Positions 35,749 to 48,131 of a DNA stretch of 64,000 nt are shown here, piece after piece. The DNA is from Siphonodentalium dalli (taxonomy: Eukaryota; Mollusca; Scaphopoda; Gadilida; Siphonodentaliidae), in the NCBI GenBank assembly GCA_032622095.1, contig CP136061.1, forward strand, positions 47,749,797 to 47,813,796. The letters run 5' to 3'. The notes under the pieces are model-generated. The model saw only the letters and a program-made list of their open reading frames with translations. It was not told the origin of the DNA and made no database searches. Position 1 is the stretch's first letter. Each line of letters starts with the position of its first letter. A program made the translations under genes and the position numbers.

Positions 35749-35811
35749 GTTTGTTCCATTATAATCTCTACTGAGGTCAAATAAATAAACATCTTTTATT
35801 CCCAGCATTAC

Positions 35812-36784
35812 CAGGGTTCGCGCTGCCATTTGCCAAATTTGCCAATGGCAAAAATAATTCACATTTGGCAAAAACTATTTTCACTTGGCAAAAGTTTTGG
35901 CAAGTCGCTCTTTAATTCATTAATAAAGTTGAAAAATATCGCTCAATCAGTACCATTCATTTTAGGAAACTATTTATAGAAAAATAGAATTATATTAGAG
36001 GTGTTTTATATGGTTTCAGAAAACTTACAATTCCATTAACCCTTTACCCAACAAACCGGCCAAATAAAGATTCAACAGCCTAAAATATCTTCGGTCTGTC
36101 TCAATAGAACCATACACATATGGATATCATTGGAACCGGCTCCTTGACCACATTGTGATAGTTACAGTTATGCCCTGTGCCAATGCATTCTCTTATATAT
36201 GCGAGTCGACCATAGGTCGCCTCGCATATATAAGAGAATGCATTGGCCTAAAAAAAATCTTTTTTTAACACTTTTTAACATTTTTTCTTACATTCTTTAA
36301 CAATTTTATAATTTTTAATGTGTTAAGCCAATGCATTCTCTTATATATGCGAGGCGACCTATGGTCGACTCGCATATATAAGAGAATGCATTGGCACAGG
36401 GCCCTTCTATTGGGTAAAGGGTTAAGATGAAGTTAATCTAGTAACATTATTATCGACGGGTTGAGGGATTACCAACAATTAGTGTGGTGTTGTTTACATA
36501 GCTAATCCTCTTGTGATGTTCCCTTCTGATGAAGCAACTCCTCTACAGTGTATTGTTTGGTGATTGGTTTATTGTTATACGCTAAACCACAATAGATATG
36601 CCAGTATAATTATTTACTTTCCTGTCGATATCAATCGTCGTTCAAACCGCGAGTGTCGAAACATAAAACTGAATTAAGGTTGCAGAAAATGATACTAAAA
36701 TAATCAAGGATAATATTTGGCAAAAAATATTTTCATTTGGCAAATTATTTGGCAAAAGTAAATTGCGGTCCAGCGCGGACCCTG
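35812..36784. mobile_element. hAT-like element carrying a nested piggyBac-like MITE
   Basis: Ends CAGGGTTCGCGCTG and CAGCGCGGACCCTG are inverted repeats (13 of 14). Flanks AGCATTAC and CTCATTAC agree at 6 of 8 positions, consistent with an eroded 8-bp duplication. The interior is rich in TTTGGCAAAA. Same family as 3441-4295. Confidence 0.78.
36036..36425 (+). mobile_element. piggyBac-like MITE nested inside a hAT-like element
   Basis: TTAA at 36036-36039 and 36422-36425, ends CCCTTTACCCA / TGGGTAAAGGG, with the same two internal modules. It splits the hAT-like element at 35812-36784. Confidence 0.88.
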
Positions 36785-36800
36785 CTCATTACCTATGCTT

Positions 36801-36890
36801 AAGAAATAAATACACTGCGCATCGGTGTGTATAGTAGATTCTGTGGTCAAATTCTACTATACATGCCGATGCGCAGTGTATTTATTTCTT
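36801..36890. repeat. Strong hairpin (90 bp)
   Basis: AAGAAATAAATACACTGCGC then ATCGG at the left and the complement at the right end, with ATAGTAGA/TCTACTAT inner stem around a small loop. A compact foldback or decayed MITE. Confidence 0.85.
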
Positions 36891-37379
36891 TTGTAGTGAC
36901 ATACTTTCAACATGCTATACAATAGCCCAGTTTCTAGCTCTGTGTGGTATGATTTTCCACCAAAAAGTTCTTCTCTCAGAATTGTAGCGTCAAACATGAC
37001 GTCACTATTGAACGGCGACCAGTTTTCATTGCCTTTTTGGCAACAAAATTTAAGTTTAAACTTTGTTTTTGTTCTGTCTTAAATAAAATTCAGTACAGTA
37101 CAGTAGGTAGTCTTTTTATGTCTCCTTTTTCAGCCTATAGTATGACATTAACAATGCCCATATGGTTTGACGTCTAAACGTTTGAGGCATTGGCATCATG
37201 TCACTGATTGTACCACATTTTTTTGTGGTACAATTCAGATTATCTAGAATTGTACCACAAAACGACGGTCGTGTCTCCAAGGGAATACATGATACTGACC
37301 AATCAGGACGAGCCTTGTATGTAGGTTTAGGTAAGGTCGTATTACAAATCATTTTATTAGCACCACAGGGCTCCGTCCG

Positions 37380-37800
37380 AGTGCTATAGTATTGACCCTC
37401 ATCATTTTGTGCATCTGTCCGTCCATCCAGAACTTTATCTGAGCCTGTATTCTGAAATTTTCTGGTCAATTAAAAAAACAAAACAATTTGGCACATATAT
37501 CAACCAGCATGGGAATCTGTGATTTTGAAAAACTCATTTTGGCCGAGTAATTGCCATTTTTTACATAGAATCGTACACCCCGGGACACATTCATTGTCCG
37601 AGTCTGTATTCCGTCATTTTCCAGTAATTTTTTAAAAACTAGGAACAGATGTCAACCAGCATCGGAACCTGCGCACCTGCGATTTTGAGTGAAGTCAGAG
37701 TCATTTTGGCGGAGTTATTGCCATTTTTCGACATAGAGTCATACATCCTGGAATGCATCTTTGTGCGAACATGTATTCTAAGAATTTTGTTGATTTTGTG
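37380..37800 (+). repeat. Diverged ~190-bp repeat units
   Basis: GCCTGTATTCTGAAATTTTC / GTCTGTATTCCGTCATTTTC and CAACCAGCATGGGAAT / CAACCAGCATCGGAAC recur about 190 bp apart. The same family is present at 61930-62800. Confidence 0.65.
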
Positions 37801-38375
37801 CCAATTTTGGTTATATTTCGACTTTTAAGAGTTTTTTCAGATTTGGTTATTTTTTGTATGCAGCTCAGTTAAAGACAAAGCATAAGTATATATTCCATAT
37901 AATATATTTCTATAAAGCCTACACTCCATAATTCACAAAAGTGAGCCAAATGGTTTTCATTTTACCATCAAGAAAGAAGATAGTAGTGAACGCTTTTTGA
38001 ATCCACATGTTTCAGCTACATAATTGAAGGGAAGTCATTTGTTGGAGTATATATTTTATGAATGCGAGCAGAGTGCAAGTTCCTGGCTTAAATATACAGC
38101 TGTTGCTTTTATATGGGGTGCGGAGTATATTTAAAACAAGAGTCACTTTATTTTATGATATTTATGTTTCTTTCTAAGATTACAATCAATATGTCTTTCC
38201 AAAGGCATCGTTTGTACATTGGAAGTGTGCAGGCAGATTTTGCAAATTGTATCTTTATCGACATAGAACTATATTTATCCCACATGGTTGTTATTAATAA
38301 CAAGACAGGTTTGCCTTAATGACTACCATTTATTAATCACTAAAGCAACAGGTAGTCGGAAACGTGTTTATGGAC

Positions 38376-38433
38376 CTCCAGCTTTCTTGTCATTGGTGAA
38401 GGCCCTTTTTTGGTACCACCCAAGCGCCAACCA
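38376..38433 (+). repeat. 58-bp direct repeat, first copy (second at 39377-39434)
   Basis: CCTCCAGCTTTCTTGTCATT then GGTGAAGGCCCTTTTTTGGT and ACCACCCAAGCGCCAA, repeated about 1 kb downstream within a longer region of unclear origin. Confidence 0.8.
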
Positions 38434-38544
38434 CAGAGTCCTGGCAACGATCACCTATCTAGTCCTGAAAGACACTAAGCATAGCTGTTAGCATCAGGTA
38501 TGCCTCCCCCAAAACGGAAGGAGGAAAACTGGGCGGGAGGGTGG

Positions 38545-38834
38545 GACGCTAAATAATTGTCGACCGATCCGGGTGAATGTTCTAACAAAAAGGCTGTATG
38601 ATGTCCGTGTGATTACCCATGTGACCTGACGCCAGACGAAATAGTTCCTCCCTCAATCTCGATGGGCTTTGTTCCAATGCTTTAGCATATACTCGTCCCT
38701 TCAGGACAAACAAAGGCATTATCTCAGTTGACAATTAGTGAAGTGAGGAATAGAAGCTAGCAAATTGATTGTCTGATTTCCATATCGCTCCGCATGTACT
38801 GCAGTACGTGATTGAATATATGCAGTACTGTCAT
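38545..38834 (+). repeat. 290-bp direct repeat, left copy
   Basis: GACGCTAAATAATTGTCGAC to GCAGTACTGTCAT, nearly identical to 47843-48131, with abrupt loss of similarity at both edges. Confidence 0.9.
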
Positions 38835-38990
38835 CAGGGTTCGCATATGTGCTTAAAGTCATTAAAAGTGCTTGAATTTGATTTTCTATTTTCAAGGCCC
38901 TTAAAACTGCTTAAATTCTCACCCTAATACCACTCAGGTCATTAAAAGTGCTTAAATTCTGGTATAAGACCGGGCCTGGGGAATAAACAA
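38835..38990. mobile_element. hAT-like fragment (CAGGGTTCGCATATG end)
   Basis: Begins CAGGGTTCGCATATGTGCTT immediately after the 290-bp repeat and continues with GCTTAAA/ATTAAAAGTGCTT repeats. No matching right terminus found, so it is truncated or nested. Confidence 0.4.
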
Positions 38991-39369
38991 CAATGCATGG
39001 GCGGTCTTATACCTAGAAAACTGTTAACATCGCCGATATGATCGTAAAAATCGAACGGAACATTGCGGCGGAAGTGAGGGAGACATCGCGTAATCGCTAA
39101 AAATAGCATCGATTCCGATACGTACGATTTTTCAATAGTACGAAACTGTGTGCTCTCCGCAAAGCATATGTAAGCTTCGCTCTGATTGGAGGGAAAATTT
39201 ACACCAGCCAATCATGTAAGTTAATAGAAAGATGTTTCCCGACTCCAACATAGCAAAATCGTTTTCATGTGGCGATCGCAAAACGGCATATCTCACCAAA
39301 TATGGTTTGGCGCCATATTTCAGACAGCAAATGACTTCACGTCTGAAGGACGCCGATACATACGTCCTC

Positions 39370-41340
39370 CTGTTTGACCTCCAGCTTTCTTGTCATTGGT
39401 GAAGGCCCTTTTTTGGTACCACCCAAGCGCCAAAGACGATAATGAATGTGGTGACCGCATTCGTTTTGGCCCCGCCAAAAAAGGGGGAGATGGGGGCCGG
39501 CAGAGTAGAAATGGACTGGAGAGATGCATGCGAAACGATTATGCGCTATCCCAAGGTCACCAGACAATATATGGTCTTGGCACGCACTACAGGGTGGTCC
39601 CCATCAACCCAGAGGAGGTGCCGACGCAACATAAGGTTGTGAAATGTTTGCTTCCCTCGCTCAAGCGAAGAGTACAACAGAAGCCGTCGGTGCAAGGCAT
39701 GAGGATAAGTGCCAACACACCCACTCAAGCAACGTGTGGTGACTAGTCCAACCCCAACGAAGCCTATGAAAATGGAATGAACGTCAGTGGGGCGTGAGCG
39801 ACCCCGGCAAACCCCTGCGGACTCCCACGACTGGGCAATATAAGTAGTCTATCCAGTTTTATGATAGGATACATGTATGTATATTGTGTAGGGCATATAG
39901 GAATTAACTATTATTCATATTGGTCCGGACCACTGGACCGGGCGAGATGTTAGAGGATGGTTGTACTAGGAAGGAGCGGCAAAAACAGGCATTTCATGAC
40001 GGCAAGAAATATCCCTGACAGGTCCACCTAAAGTGTAGAACATCCCGCTCATGCGCAGATGTTCTTAAGTCAGCAAGACAGATTGTTAAAGATGCGACGG
40101 CCTGCGTGGTGGGTAAAGGTGGTAAAATTGTCACATCCACGAAAACCGACCTAAACAGAAGAGCACGTTTGAATAAGGGATGGACCAACTATAGTAGGTC
40201 AATACAAACCCAATGAGGAATGTACAGGGAATGTATTGTGATTGGCAAGTTGTAGACACTTCAAATGAGGGATGTTCAACCAATGGAGAATGCACCCAAT
40301 CGAACTAAGGAAATAACTCAATATCGTCACTGCTGGTAAGCAATTAGATGCGCTTTTCGTAATCATTGTATATGGGAGTGTCACGATTGTTAGGTACAAG
40401 AAAACAACGGGAAGTAAAGCCATGGAGAACCGGAATATCATACCCTCCCCTTTGGGACCCAGAACTGCCAAAATAATGTCACGCCACCCACGCCCATTAT
40501 CCGATAGCCTATAATTGTCATGGCGCCATAAGAGGTGTGAATTGTTGCACCAAGTTGACCTGTAATGCCGATGCTATAAGATGACAGCCCACATCCGGAT
40601 ATCATAAGGAAGATTAATGCGGACCGAAAAAACCCACCAAAAGAAAACCAAAGTTAAAACGCTGTATAGTAACTGATGTGATAAAATACCCTGTGGCGAT
40701 GGGTCTTGTGTGGAAGGCACAAAAATTCGCGGGAACCAAAATGCAACGAGAAGGTCCTGACCGGTTTGGAGAATATCCATAAATTTGTTGAAAAGACCGA
40801 AGATAGTTGGGCAAAACGGTCACCAGCCCCCCGGAGCGAGAAATATATCGCTATCCTATCCCAGCAATGTGCCTAAAGGGGGTGATGGGAGCCGGAGCTA
40901 TTGTGAGCCTGGAGAAACCTGGAGTGTACCCAATGAGACATGCTGCTAACAGGAGCAGAATGGGGGTGGTATATGTATGTGGAACATTAAGAGCGACCTG
41001 CGCCAAGACCAAGGTGGCAAAATACAACCCGCTTATGTGAAAAATTTGTGGGATGTGACGATGGGAACTGGGATGCATGACGCCTGTTCTCGCTCAAGCA
41101 CAGAAACAGGTGACCCGCATGGAGATGGACATGTGAAATGTTAATGATACCTTTGTCGCACAAGTGCCAGGCGGCGAAACACAACCGGATTCTGTGAAAA
41201 CTTCAGGAGGGTAGGACGAGGCGAACTGGGTTACAGGGGCTGCATTGCGCTTGCATCTCGCTCAAGCGCAGAAACAGGTGAACGCCCTGGCGGGGGTGGA
41301 TCATTGTGATAAAAGACTTAGCCAAGCATCGGGGAGAAAA
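39370..41340 (+). other. GC-richer stretch of unclear origin
   Basis: Composition is less AT-rich than neighbours and short ORFs up to 118 codons exist (39390-39746), but none shows a domain or a credible frame over distance, and both strands are equally open. It precedes the hairpin array and probably belongs to the same decayed mobile element. Confidence 0.35.
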
Positions 41341-44300
41341 ATAAAAATAAATTGAGACGTGGCCTAAGGTTAAGCATACCTAGTAGACGGATCGAGAATG
41401 AGTATATTATATGGGTGGCGCCAAGACTGGCCAGACGAGGCAGAAACCAGGCCAGAAGGACATATCAGACTTAGTATGTGGCTAATTAACGGTTATTGTT
41501 GGTGACAAAAAGACTTGTCCTAGGCGTAGGAGAAACAAGTCAGACTTGGCCTAAGCGTAGGTAACAAGCCATATATAGTTATTGGATAAAACCTGCGGCG
41601 AGAGGAAAATTAATTATAGGCGACAAAAGGCGTGGCCTATGCGTAGGAACCAGGCCAGACTCAGCCTAAGCGTAGGAACCAAGCCATAGATAGTTATCGT
41701 ACCAGGTTTCGGCGGGTAAAATTATAGGTGGGACAAAGACCTGCCCTAAGCATAGGAAAACAAGTCAGACGTGGCCTATCGTAGGAAACACTCCATGAAT
41801 ATTTAATGGACCAAACATGCGGAAAAATTGAAATTGATTGGGTGACAAAATGCGTGGCCTAACCGTAGAACCCAGGCCAATCCCTGTATTTATCGGACCA
41901 AGTAGATGCCGGAGAAAAATTAGTAGGGGGACGGAAACACTGGCCCTAAGCGTAGGAAACCCAGACAAGCTTGGCCTAAATGGAGGAAACCAGCCATGTA
42001 CAGCGGGCCAAGTCAGCGGCTAAATCAACTGACATATAGGAGATGATAGACTTGCCTAAGCGTAGGAAAACAAGTCAGACTCGGCCTACGCAGAGGAAAC
42101 GAGCCAGATAAAATAGACGCACGTATATCTGACCAAGAATGCTGTGAAAAGAAACATGATGTGGTGGCAAAAAGACTCACCTAAAGTGTATAAAAATAAA
42201 TCGGCCCGGCCTAAGCATAGGAACCGGGCAATATAAACTTTTCGCTCTGAGCACGGTGGTGTGGCGAAAGAAATCAAATTAACCCGCCCTAAACTGACGA
42301 AAACAAGATGCGTGGCCTAAGCGTAGGAACCAAGCGATACTAGAAATAGTCACCGAGCATGCCGCAAAATAAACATTGATGTATAACAAGTGGGCAATGC
42401 CCTAAAGTAGGTATTTTCTATGTAAGTTGTTATTATAAAACACGTAAAAAAGTATAGGAAACATATCTGGCCTAAGCGTAGGAACCAGGCAATATAAAAT
42501 TTTCGCTCTGGGACCCAGGGATGGGGTAATTGTAATTTGTAATTGTAATTGACTGTAATTAATTACATATTTTCAAGTAATTGCATGTAATTGGTAATTG
42601 AGTTTATTCTCAATTACATGTAATTGCAGTTGTAATTGGTTAGGATGTAATTGTAATTGTAATTTGGGTCTAATTTCAATTACTTCAAAATCACAGGTTC
42701 TTATTTCTTCTCAAAGTTCTCTTTCATGATTCATCCAATGGTTTCTATAATGTTTTTTTTCTCCAAATTTCAAAGTGTAAGACTGACGACTGGCTATCAC
42801 TATGCTGTCACAACACTGAGTTGTCATCCACTGTGTCTCAATTGTTAATTCTGTTGACACCTCTTTGTTTGCTTAAGCATTGGTTAACCTTTGAGGTCGA
42901 AGGTTTGTTTTGATAAATACGATGAGAAACCAACTTTAAATGATTGACAATAGATCACTATAATAGATCACTCTTATGATCATGTTTCATTATCTCCACC
43001 TGATATGGTATATATGCTATGGTAGAAATTCATACCAACCATTGCTAAAAATTCTATCAACATGTCTACAAAAACAATCTGGCAGCATTTGGTTTGCAGA
43101 AAGACAGGTCGTGTACTATGAAAGCGAAGTGCAAACTTTTCCCAACTACAATCTCCGGTTCCAAAAAAGTTACCTCCAATTTTGTGACACATTTGAAGGT
43201 AAGTTTCCATTTCTATGTATTAGTATTGTTTAATTCCATTGACATATAACTCCAGTCATATGGTGGTATTGGTATATGCATTGTGTCTTGTCCCTTCTAA
43301 TTTGCAACATAATGACAATGTGGGGACAAATAGCTGCCTCACTAATCCCCCAATTAGCAGTGTCTATTGGATGCATTGTGTCACCAGTAAGCTGGTGGCC
43401 ACAAAGGCTAATTATGTTTATGACTCTAATTAAGAATTAGAGTGTTGATTATCTCATTGTCCTTTACAATGGCCTGGCTTTGTGTCTGACTTACTGGGAT
43501 GGTCTTATTCCCTTAATAATTAAATGATGGATACATGTATATGTTACTAAAATACTCTTATTATTTTCATTTTATATCGAAAGCATCAATATGTCTATGA
43601 ATCCAAAGTCACAAGCACCATCAGCAAGTTACCAACAGCCTAGAAAAATTAGTTAGCAAAGTTCACAAATATCATCCCAATTTCTAGAAGATCAACCCAG
43701 GCTACAAGTTGCCAATGCAACACGCTGGAATTACCAGCTATAAATCATGATTCGCTCAGTTCTACGAACACCTATCATGGACCAAATACATTGGCTGTTC
43801 TGTACCAAGTGTGCTTCATTATTGTGCTTCTTCGTGTATTTTATCTTGCTTGTATTAAATTTATGTTTTGTTATCAAATAAAGTTCATATAAATAAAAAG
43901 TGTTCCTACTTCAATTCTGTACTGAAATGTAATTGTAATTGTAATTGAATTACATTTCAAAGTAATTGTAATTGTAATTAATTACATTGTGAATTAGATG
44001 TAATGGGAATTGTAATTGTAATTGAAAAATATTGAAGTAATTGTAATTGTAATTAATTACATTCACAAGTAATTGCCCCAAGCCCCATGGCGGTGTAGCG
44101 AAAGAAATAAAATTAACTCGCCCTAAACCATCGAAAACAAGACCGTCGAAAACAAGAGACGTGGCCTAAGCGTAGGAACCAAGCCATACTAGAAATAGTC
44201 CCCAAGCATGCCGCTAAATAACATTGATGTAAAACAAGTGGACAATGCCCTAAGGTAGGTATGTGACATGTATGTGGTTATTATAAAACACGTAAAAAAG

Positions 44301-44780
44301 TATAGGAAACAAGCCATATCTGGCCCAAGCGTAGGAACCAGGCAATATAAACTTTTCGCTCTGGGTACGGTGGTGTAGCGAAAGAAATAATATTAACCGC
44401 CCTAAACCGTCAAAAACAAGACCGTCGAAAACAAGAGGTATGGCCTAAGCGTAGGAACCAAGCCATACTAGAAATAGTCACCGAGCATGCCACTAAATAA
44501 CATTGATGTAAACCAAGTGGACAATGCCCGAAGTTAGGTATTTGACATGTATGTGGTTATTATAAAACACGAAAAAAAGTATAGGAAACGAGCCAGATCG
44601 ATTGGCCGGTCCAAAAACATCACATCGGCTAAGCAAAACAAATTCACTGGCCCAAAGTAGAGGAAAACAAGTGAGCTGCACTGCAGACCATATATACATC
44701 GGTATCGGACCAAGTATGCTGCTAAATATAACTGCGATGTAAAAGCAAAAACAAGCCATAAATCAGAACGGCTAAAGTGA
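41340..44780 (+). repeat. Diverged array of small hairpins (GGCCTAAGCGTAGGAACCA motif)
   Basis: About 20 variants of GGCCTAAGCGTAGGAACCA and CCTAAGCGTAGGAAAACAAG occur, for example near 41523, 41548, 41632, 41662, 41741, 41941, 42053, 42208, 42312, 42469, 44161 and 44322. Many pair as TGGCCT...AGGCCA with nested CCTA...TAGG. Two motif types alternate. A larger ~255-bp unit (CGCTCTG, GGTGTAGCGAAAGAAAT) repeats at about 42240, 44090 and 44350; a foreign element separates the first two. Confidence 0.7.
42516..44086. mobile_element. 1.57-kb element with TAATTG-repeat ends
   Basis: Starts CAGGGATGGGGTAATTGTAA and ends AGTAATTGCCCCAAGCCC; both ends are dense in GTAATTGTAATT. It interrupts the ~255-bp host repeat exactly between CGCTCTGGGAC and ATGGCGGTGTAGCG. 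CAGGG-type ends suggest hAT. A weak coding-like segment near 43061 (MSTKTIWQHLVCRKTGRVL) resembles a zinc-finger start but is broken. Confidence 0.6.
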
Positions 44781-44962
44781 ATAAAGTGTGGCACGGTCTG
44801 CAGTGAAATAAGCGAAGCCAGCTGACATTCAAATCATGATACGGTCCAATGAAGCCAAGATAAATTAGGCCGGTGCCGAGCGTGGGCCAATGCTGTATAG
44901 AGATATAGCGTAACATGTCCAGTGGGCTATTTGCAATATGTGTATTCCTACTCATGTCACAT

Positions 44963-45300
44963 TTTAAAGTGATGTGAAACCCGCCTGGAGGGTGTCAAAT
45001 CGAAATGGAGAATAATCTTGCTGAAAGTAGGTGTGGTAATAATATTAATCCAACTTGACAACACACCCCAATATGGTAAATTAAAAGCAGGGACTCAGAA
45101 TAGCGTAATCATGTGTGTTCGTATAGCGCCGACAGTGGCGGTCCGAATCGAGAGGTAAATAGTAATGATTGCGGTCGGACGCCAGGGTGTGTTGAAATAA
45201 AACAAATTCACCTGCCCAAAACGGAGCAAAATTAGTTGATTTGATTCATGTAGCGATCCAGTTGACAAAATTCACCACCATGAAACCCGAAGGTTGATAC
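44963..45300 (+). repeat. Dispersed repeat, homologous to 12160-12500
   Basis: Same ordered landmarks as the intron 2 copy (GTGATGTGAAAC, AAATGGAGAATAATCTTG, TTGACAACACAC, ATCCAGTTGACA). Confidence 0.65.
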
Positions 45301-45480
45301 AAAGTGGAACTTTTACCACATTCCCAGATGGTGTGGCGAACACTGATGTCATGAACAGCCGCACGATGCGGTAAGAACATATCCCACGCACTTTCCTGTC
45401 AATAACTATCGCACCATAAGTTGGAACAAAATTATACATGCATGAATGCCGGTCAATGCACCTGCCCGGTGCTATGGAAG

Positions 45481-45920
45481 AGGGCTGTGACGATTAATTG
45501 TGATTTCGATGAATCACGATTTCCGATTTGATTCACGATCCATTTCCTTGCTAAGTTGATGCTGTATTGAGAAATTACCACAGCTGATATTGATGTCTCA
45601 AAAAAAGAGTTGACAACAATCGTGGAATATGTGTCATATCGAATGCAGATGTGAAATAAATATCCCGAACTATGTTTTATCGGTGACGCAAGTATTCGAA
45701 ATTGAACAGTTGAAATAAATATCATGATAAGATACAGGGTAATATGCTGTTTGAAACACTGCGGTGACTGACCCACTGTCAGTCCGCATGACTAAAAGAA
45801 AACTTGGAAGCTGCCAATGTCAAACTCCACAGTAGCTGCATCGCGATGTGATGTGAATTGTTTGTCAGGCAGAAATCGTGACTCGAATCGAACCGTGAAG
45901 TTGGGAATCGGTACGACCCT
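45481..45920. mobile_element. Possible hAT-like element (AGGGCTGTGACGATT ends)
   Basis: AGGGCTGTGACGATT at left and AATCGGTACGACCCT at right are imperfect inverted repeats, with sub-terminal ATTGTGATTTCGATG / AAATCGTGACTCGAATC. Target duplication is not clear. Confidence 0.5.
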
Positions 45921-47842
45921 ACTATTTAAGTATTGAATAATATGATAATATGCAAGGCATATAGAACGACCCCGTCATAATAGTAAGATTTATATTTTTA
46001 TCGAATACAGGTGCTTTACATAATCGCTATGATATAGATAAAATGTTTGTAAATGAACACCATTGATATGAAGAGGGAAGTAGTAAACATAAACATCATA
46101 TTGGCTGCTGATGTCAGAAAAAAAATCAACACTACGCTGCATTTACATGTAAAAATTGATGTGATATTATAAATAACTCAGATTACCTGTGTATGAGCAT
46201 GGATTAAATGCTCAATCAATACATCAAACAATATATGGTTCGTCTATAGTGAGGTGAAATCAGTTGTCCGCGAAGACGACATGACAAGTTCAGTCATGTC
46301 TGGATTCTGGCCCACAGAGACAAATGACGCTTTGACGTCATTACGCCGTAACTGCCTTTATTTTGTTAACAAATGAAACTGATCTAATATAATATGAACA
46401 TATTCATAACAACGTACTGTTTATAACTAAATAAATACATCAGTTGTCCATTGCCACATATCAGAAGTTGTGAAGTAGAAAATTTGTTTCATATCTGATT
46501 CCGCGATATTGTGAAACCACTGCCGGAAGTCACGTGATTTTCTCACGAAAATGTTGTGTGAATAAAACTTTCACCTTCACAGTATACTGTAATTTATGTG
46601 TGACGTCACAAGTACGCACGCCCGCCTGTTACCTATACACGACCCGAGCTCGGGCATGCAAGCGGGGTCGTTATGAAGTAGCCAATTTCTGCAATGTGAC
46701 GGATATGTAATACTTCATCGGGCCATAAGGGATTGAAGCCATATACGGTACATAATTATAAGACATAACTGGAGTATAGGCGACGAATACTTAACCTGGC
46801 TAACTTCTCATAAAACTTCCCACTTATCAATATCCATCATGCACAATCACCGCAAGCCTGGATATGTGTCTTATGTATTTCAAACGCCCCAGAAAAGTGA
46901 GTGTATATGATCCAAAAGACTAAAGTCTAAATGGTCATCGGATCAACGTTATGGTGAATAAAATAAAAAAATTGATTAGGCATTTTGCCATGAGAATGGT
47001 TATAACTTATACCATTGGAAACGTTAGCATTACATTCTGAAAGCAAAGAGCAAACCTCAAGCGATAAAAAATTTGGACCATGTAAAAAAAAACAAAAAAC
47101 AAGAATTGAAAACTTGAGAAAACCAAGATTCACGGCAATAAACATGAAATTGAACGTAAATGATGTTATTTGTCATAATGCATGGTCTAGTATGATTAAC
47201 ACAAAGTGAGATAAGAACAAAAACATTAATACCCACTAAAGTCTAAATACCAGGACAAAAGCAGAAACTCAGTCCTAACTCCTAAGCTAAATTGGTTGCT
47301 AAATGTTTTTGTTGTAACCGGAGGGTTGGAAGCCGAATAAACATGTATAAAAACTTATCAGATTGATACCAAGTATCTTTGAAATTGAATAACGGAAGCA
47401 CCACTGATATTCCGAGGTGGTGACAAAGTTATGAATGCAACAGCTTTCCATCCTTGACCCTATCGAAAATGGGACGCATACTTCCTTTTGACTGGCAAGT
47501 ACCACGCACGATTTCAGCGGTTGTTTGGGGAGCTAACCCACATTTTCTTGATAATGTCTTCACCTATATGCCGAGAACGAATGTCAAGTTACATGAAAAC
47601 GAGTTAAACCAGAACATTGCAATTGATTTGTAGTTTAACAGGTAAGTTATCGGAAACTGGACGGCTCGTCAGAAAGGTAAATAAAAGCGTGACCCTGTTA
47701 AAAAAAACGTGGAAATACTCTCGCGGAATGCCGCCAAAAATTTATACATAGGCACAAATGACCACGGATGCACTATCGACAAATGGCATGAAGAATTGAT
47801 GGCAAATATCGGCCGCGAGAGTCCATAATACTAATAGTAAAA

Positions 47843-48131
47843 GACGCTAAATAATTGTCGACCGATCCGGGCGAATGTTCTAACAAAAAGCTGTATGATG
47901 TCCGTGTGATTACCCATGTGACCTGACGCCAGACGAAATAATTCCTTCCTCAATCTCGATGGGCTTTGTTCCAATGCTTTAGCATATACTCGTCCCTTCA
48001 GGACAAACAAAGGCATTATCTCAGTTGACAATTAGTGAAGTGAGGAATAGAAGCTCGCAAATTGATTGTCTGATTTCCATATCGCTCCGCATGTACTGCA
48101 GTACGTGATTGAATATATGCAGTACTGTCAT
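47843..48131 (+). repeat. 290-bp direct repeat, right copy
   Basis: Near-identical to 38545-38834 with a few substitutions and one missing G. Flanks differ. Confidence 0.9.

Noticed and set aside
39390-39746. 118-codon ORF as a gene
   Set aside because: No recognisable domain, includes a 58-bp direct repeat shared with 38376, and opposite-strand frames are equally open.
38545-48131. LTR retrotransposon
   Set aside because: Direct repeats lack TG/CA ends, flanking target duplications, primer-binding site or any pol-like frame between them.
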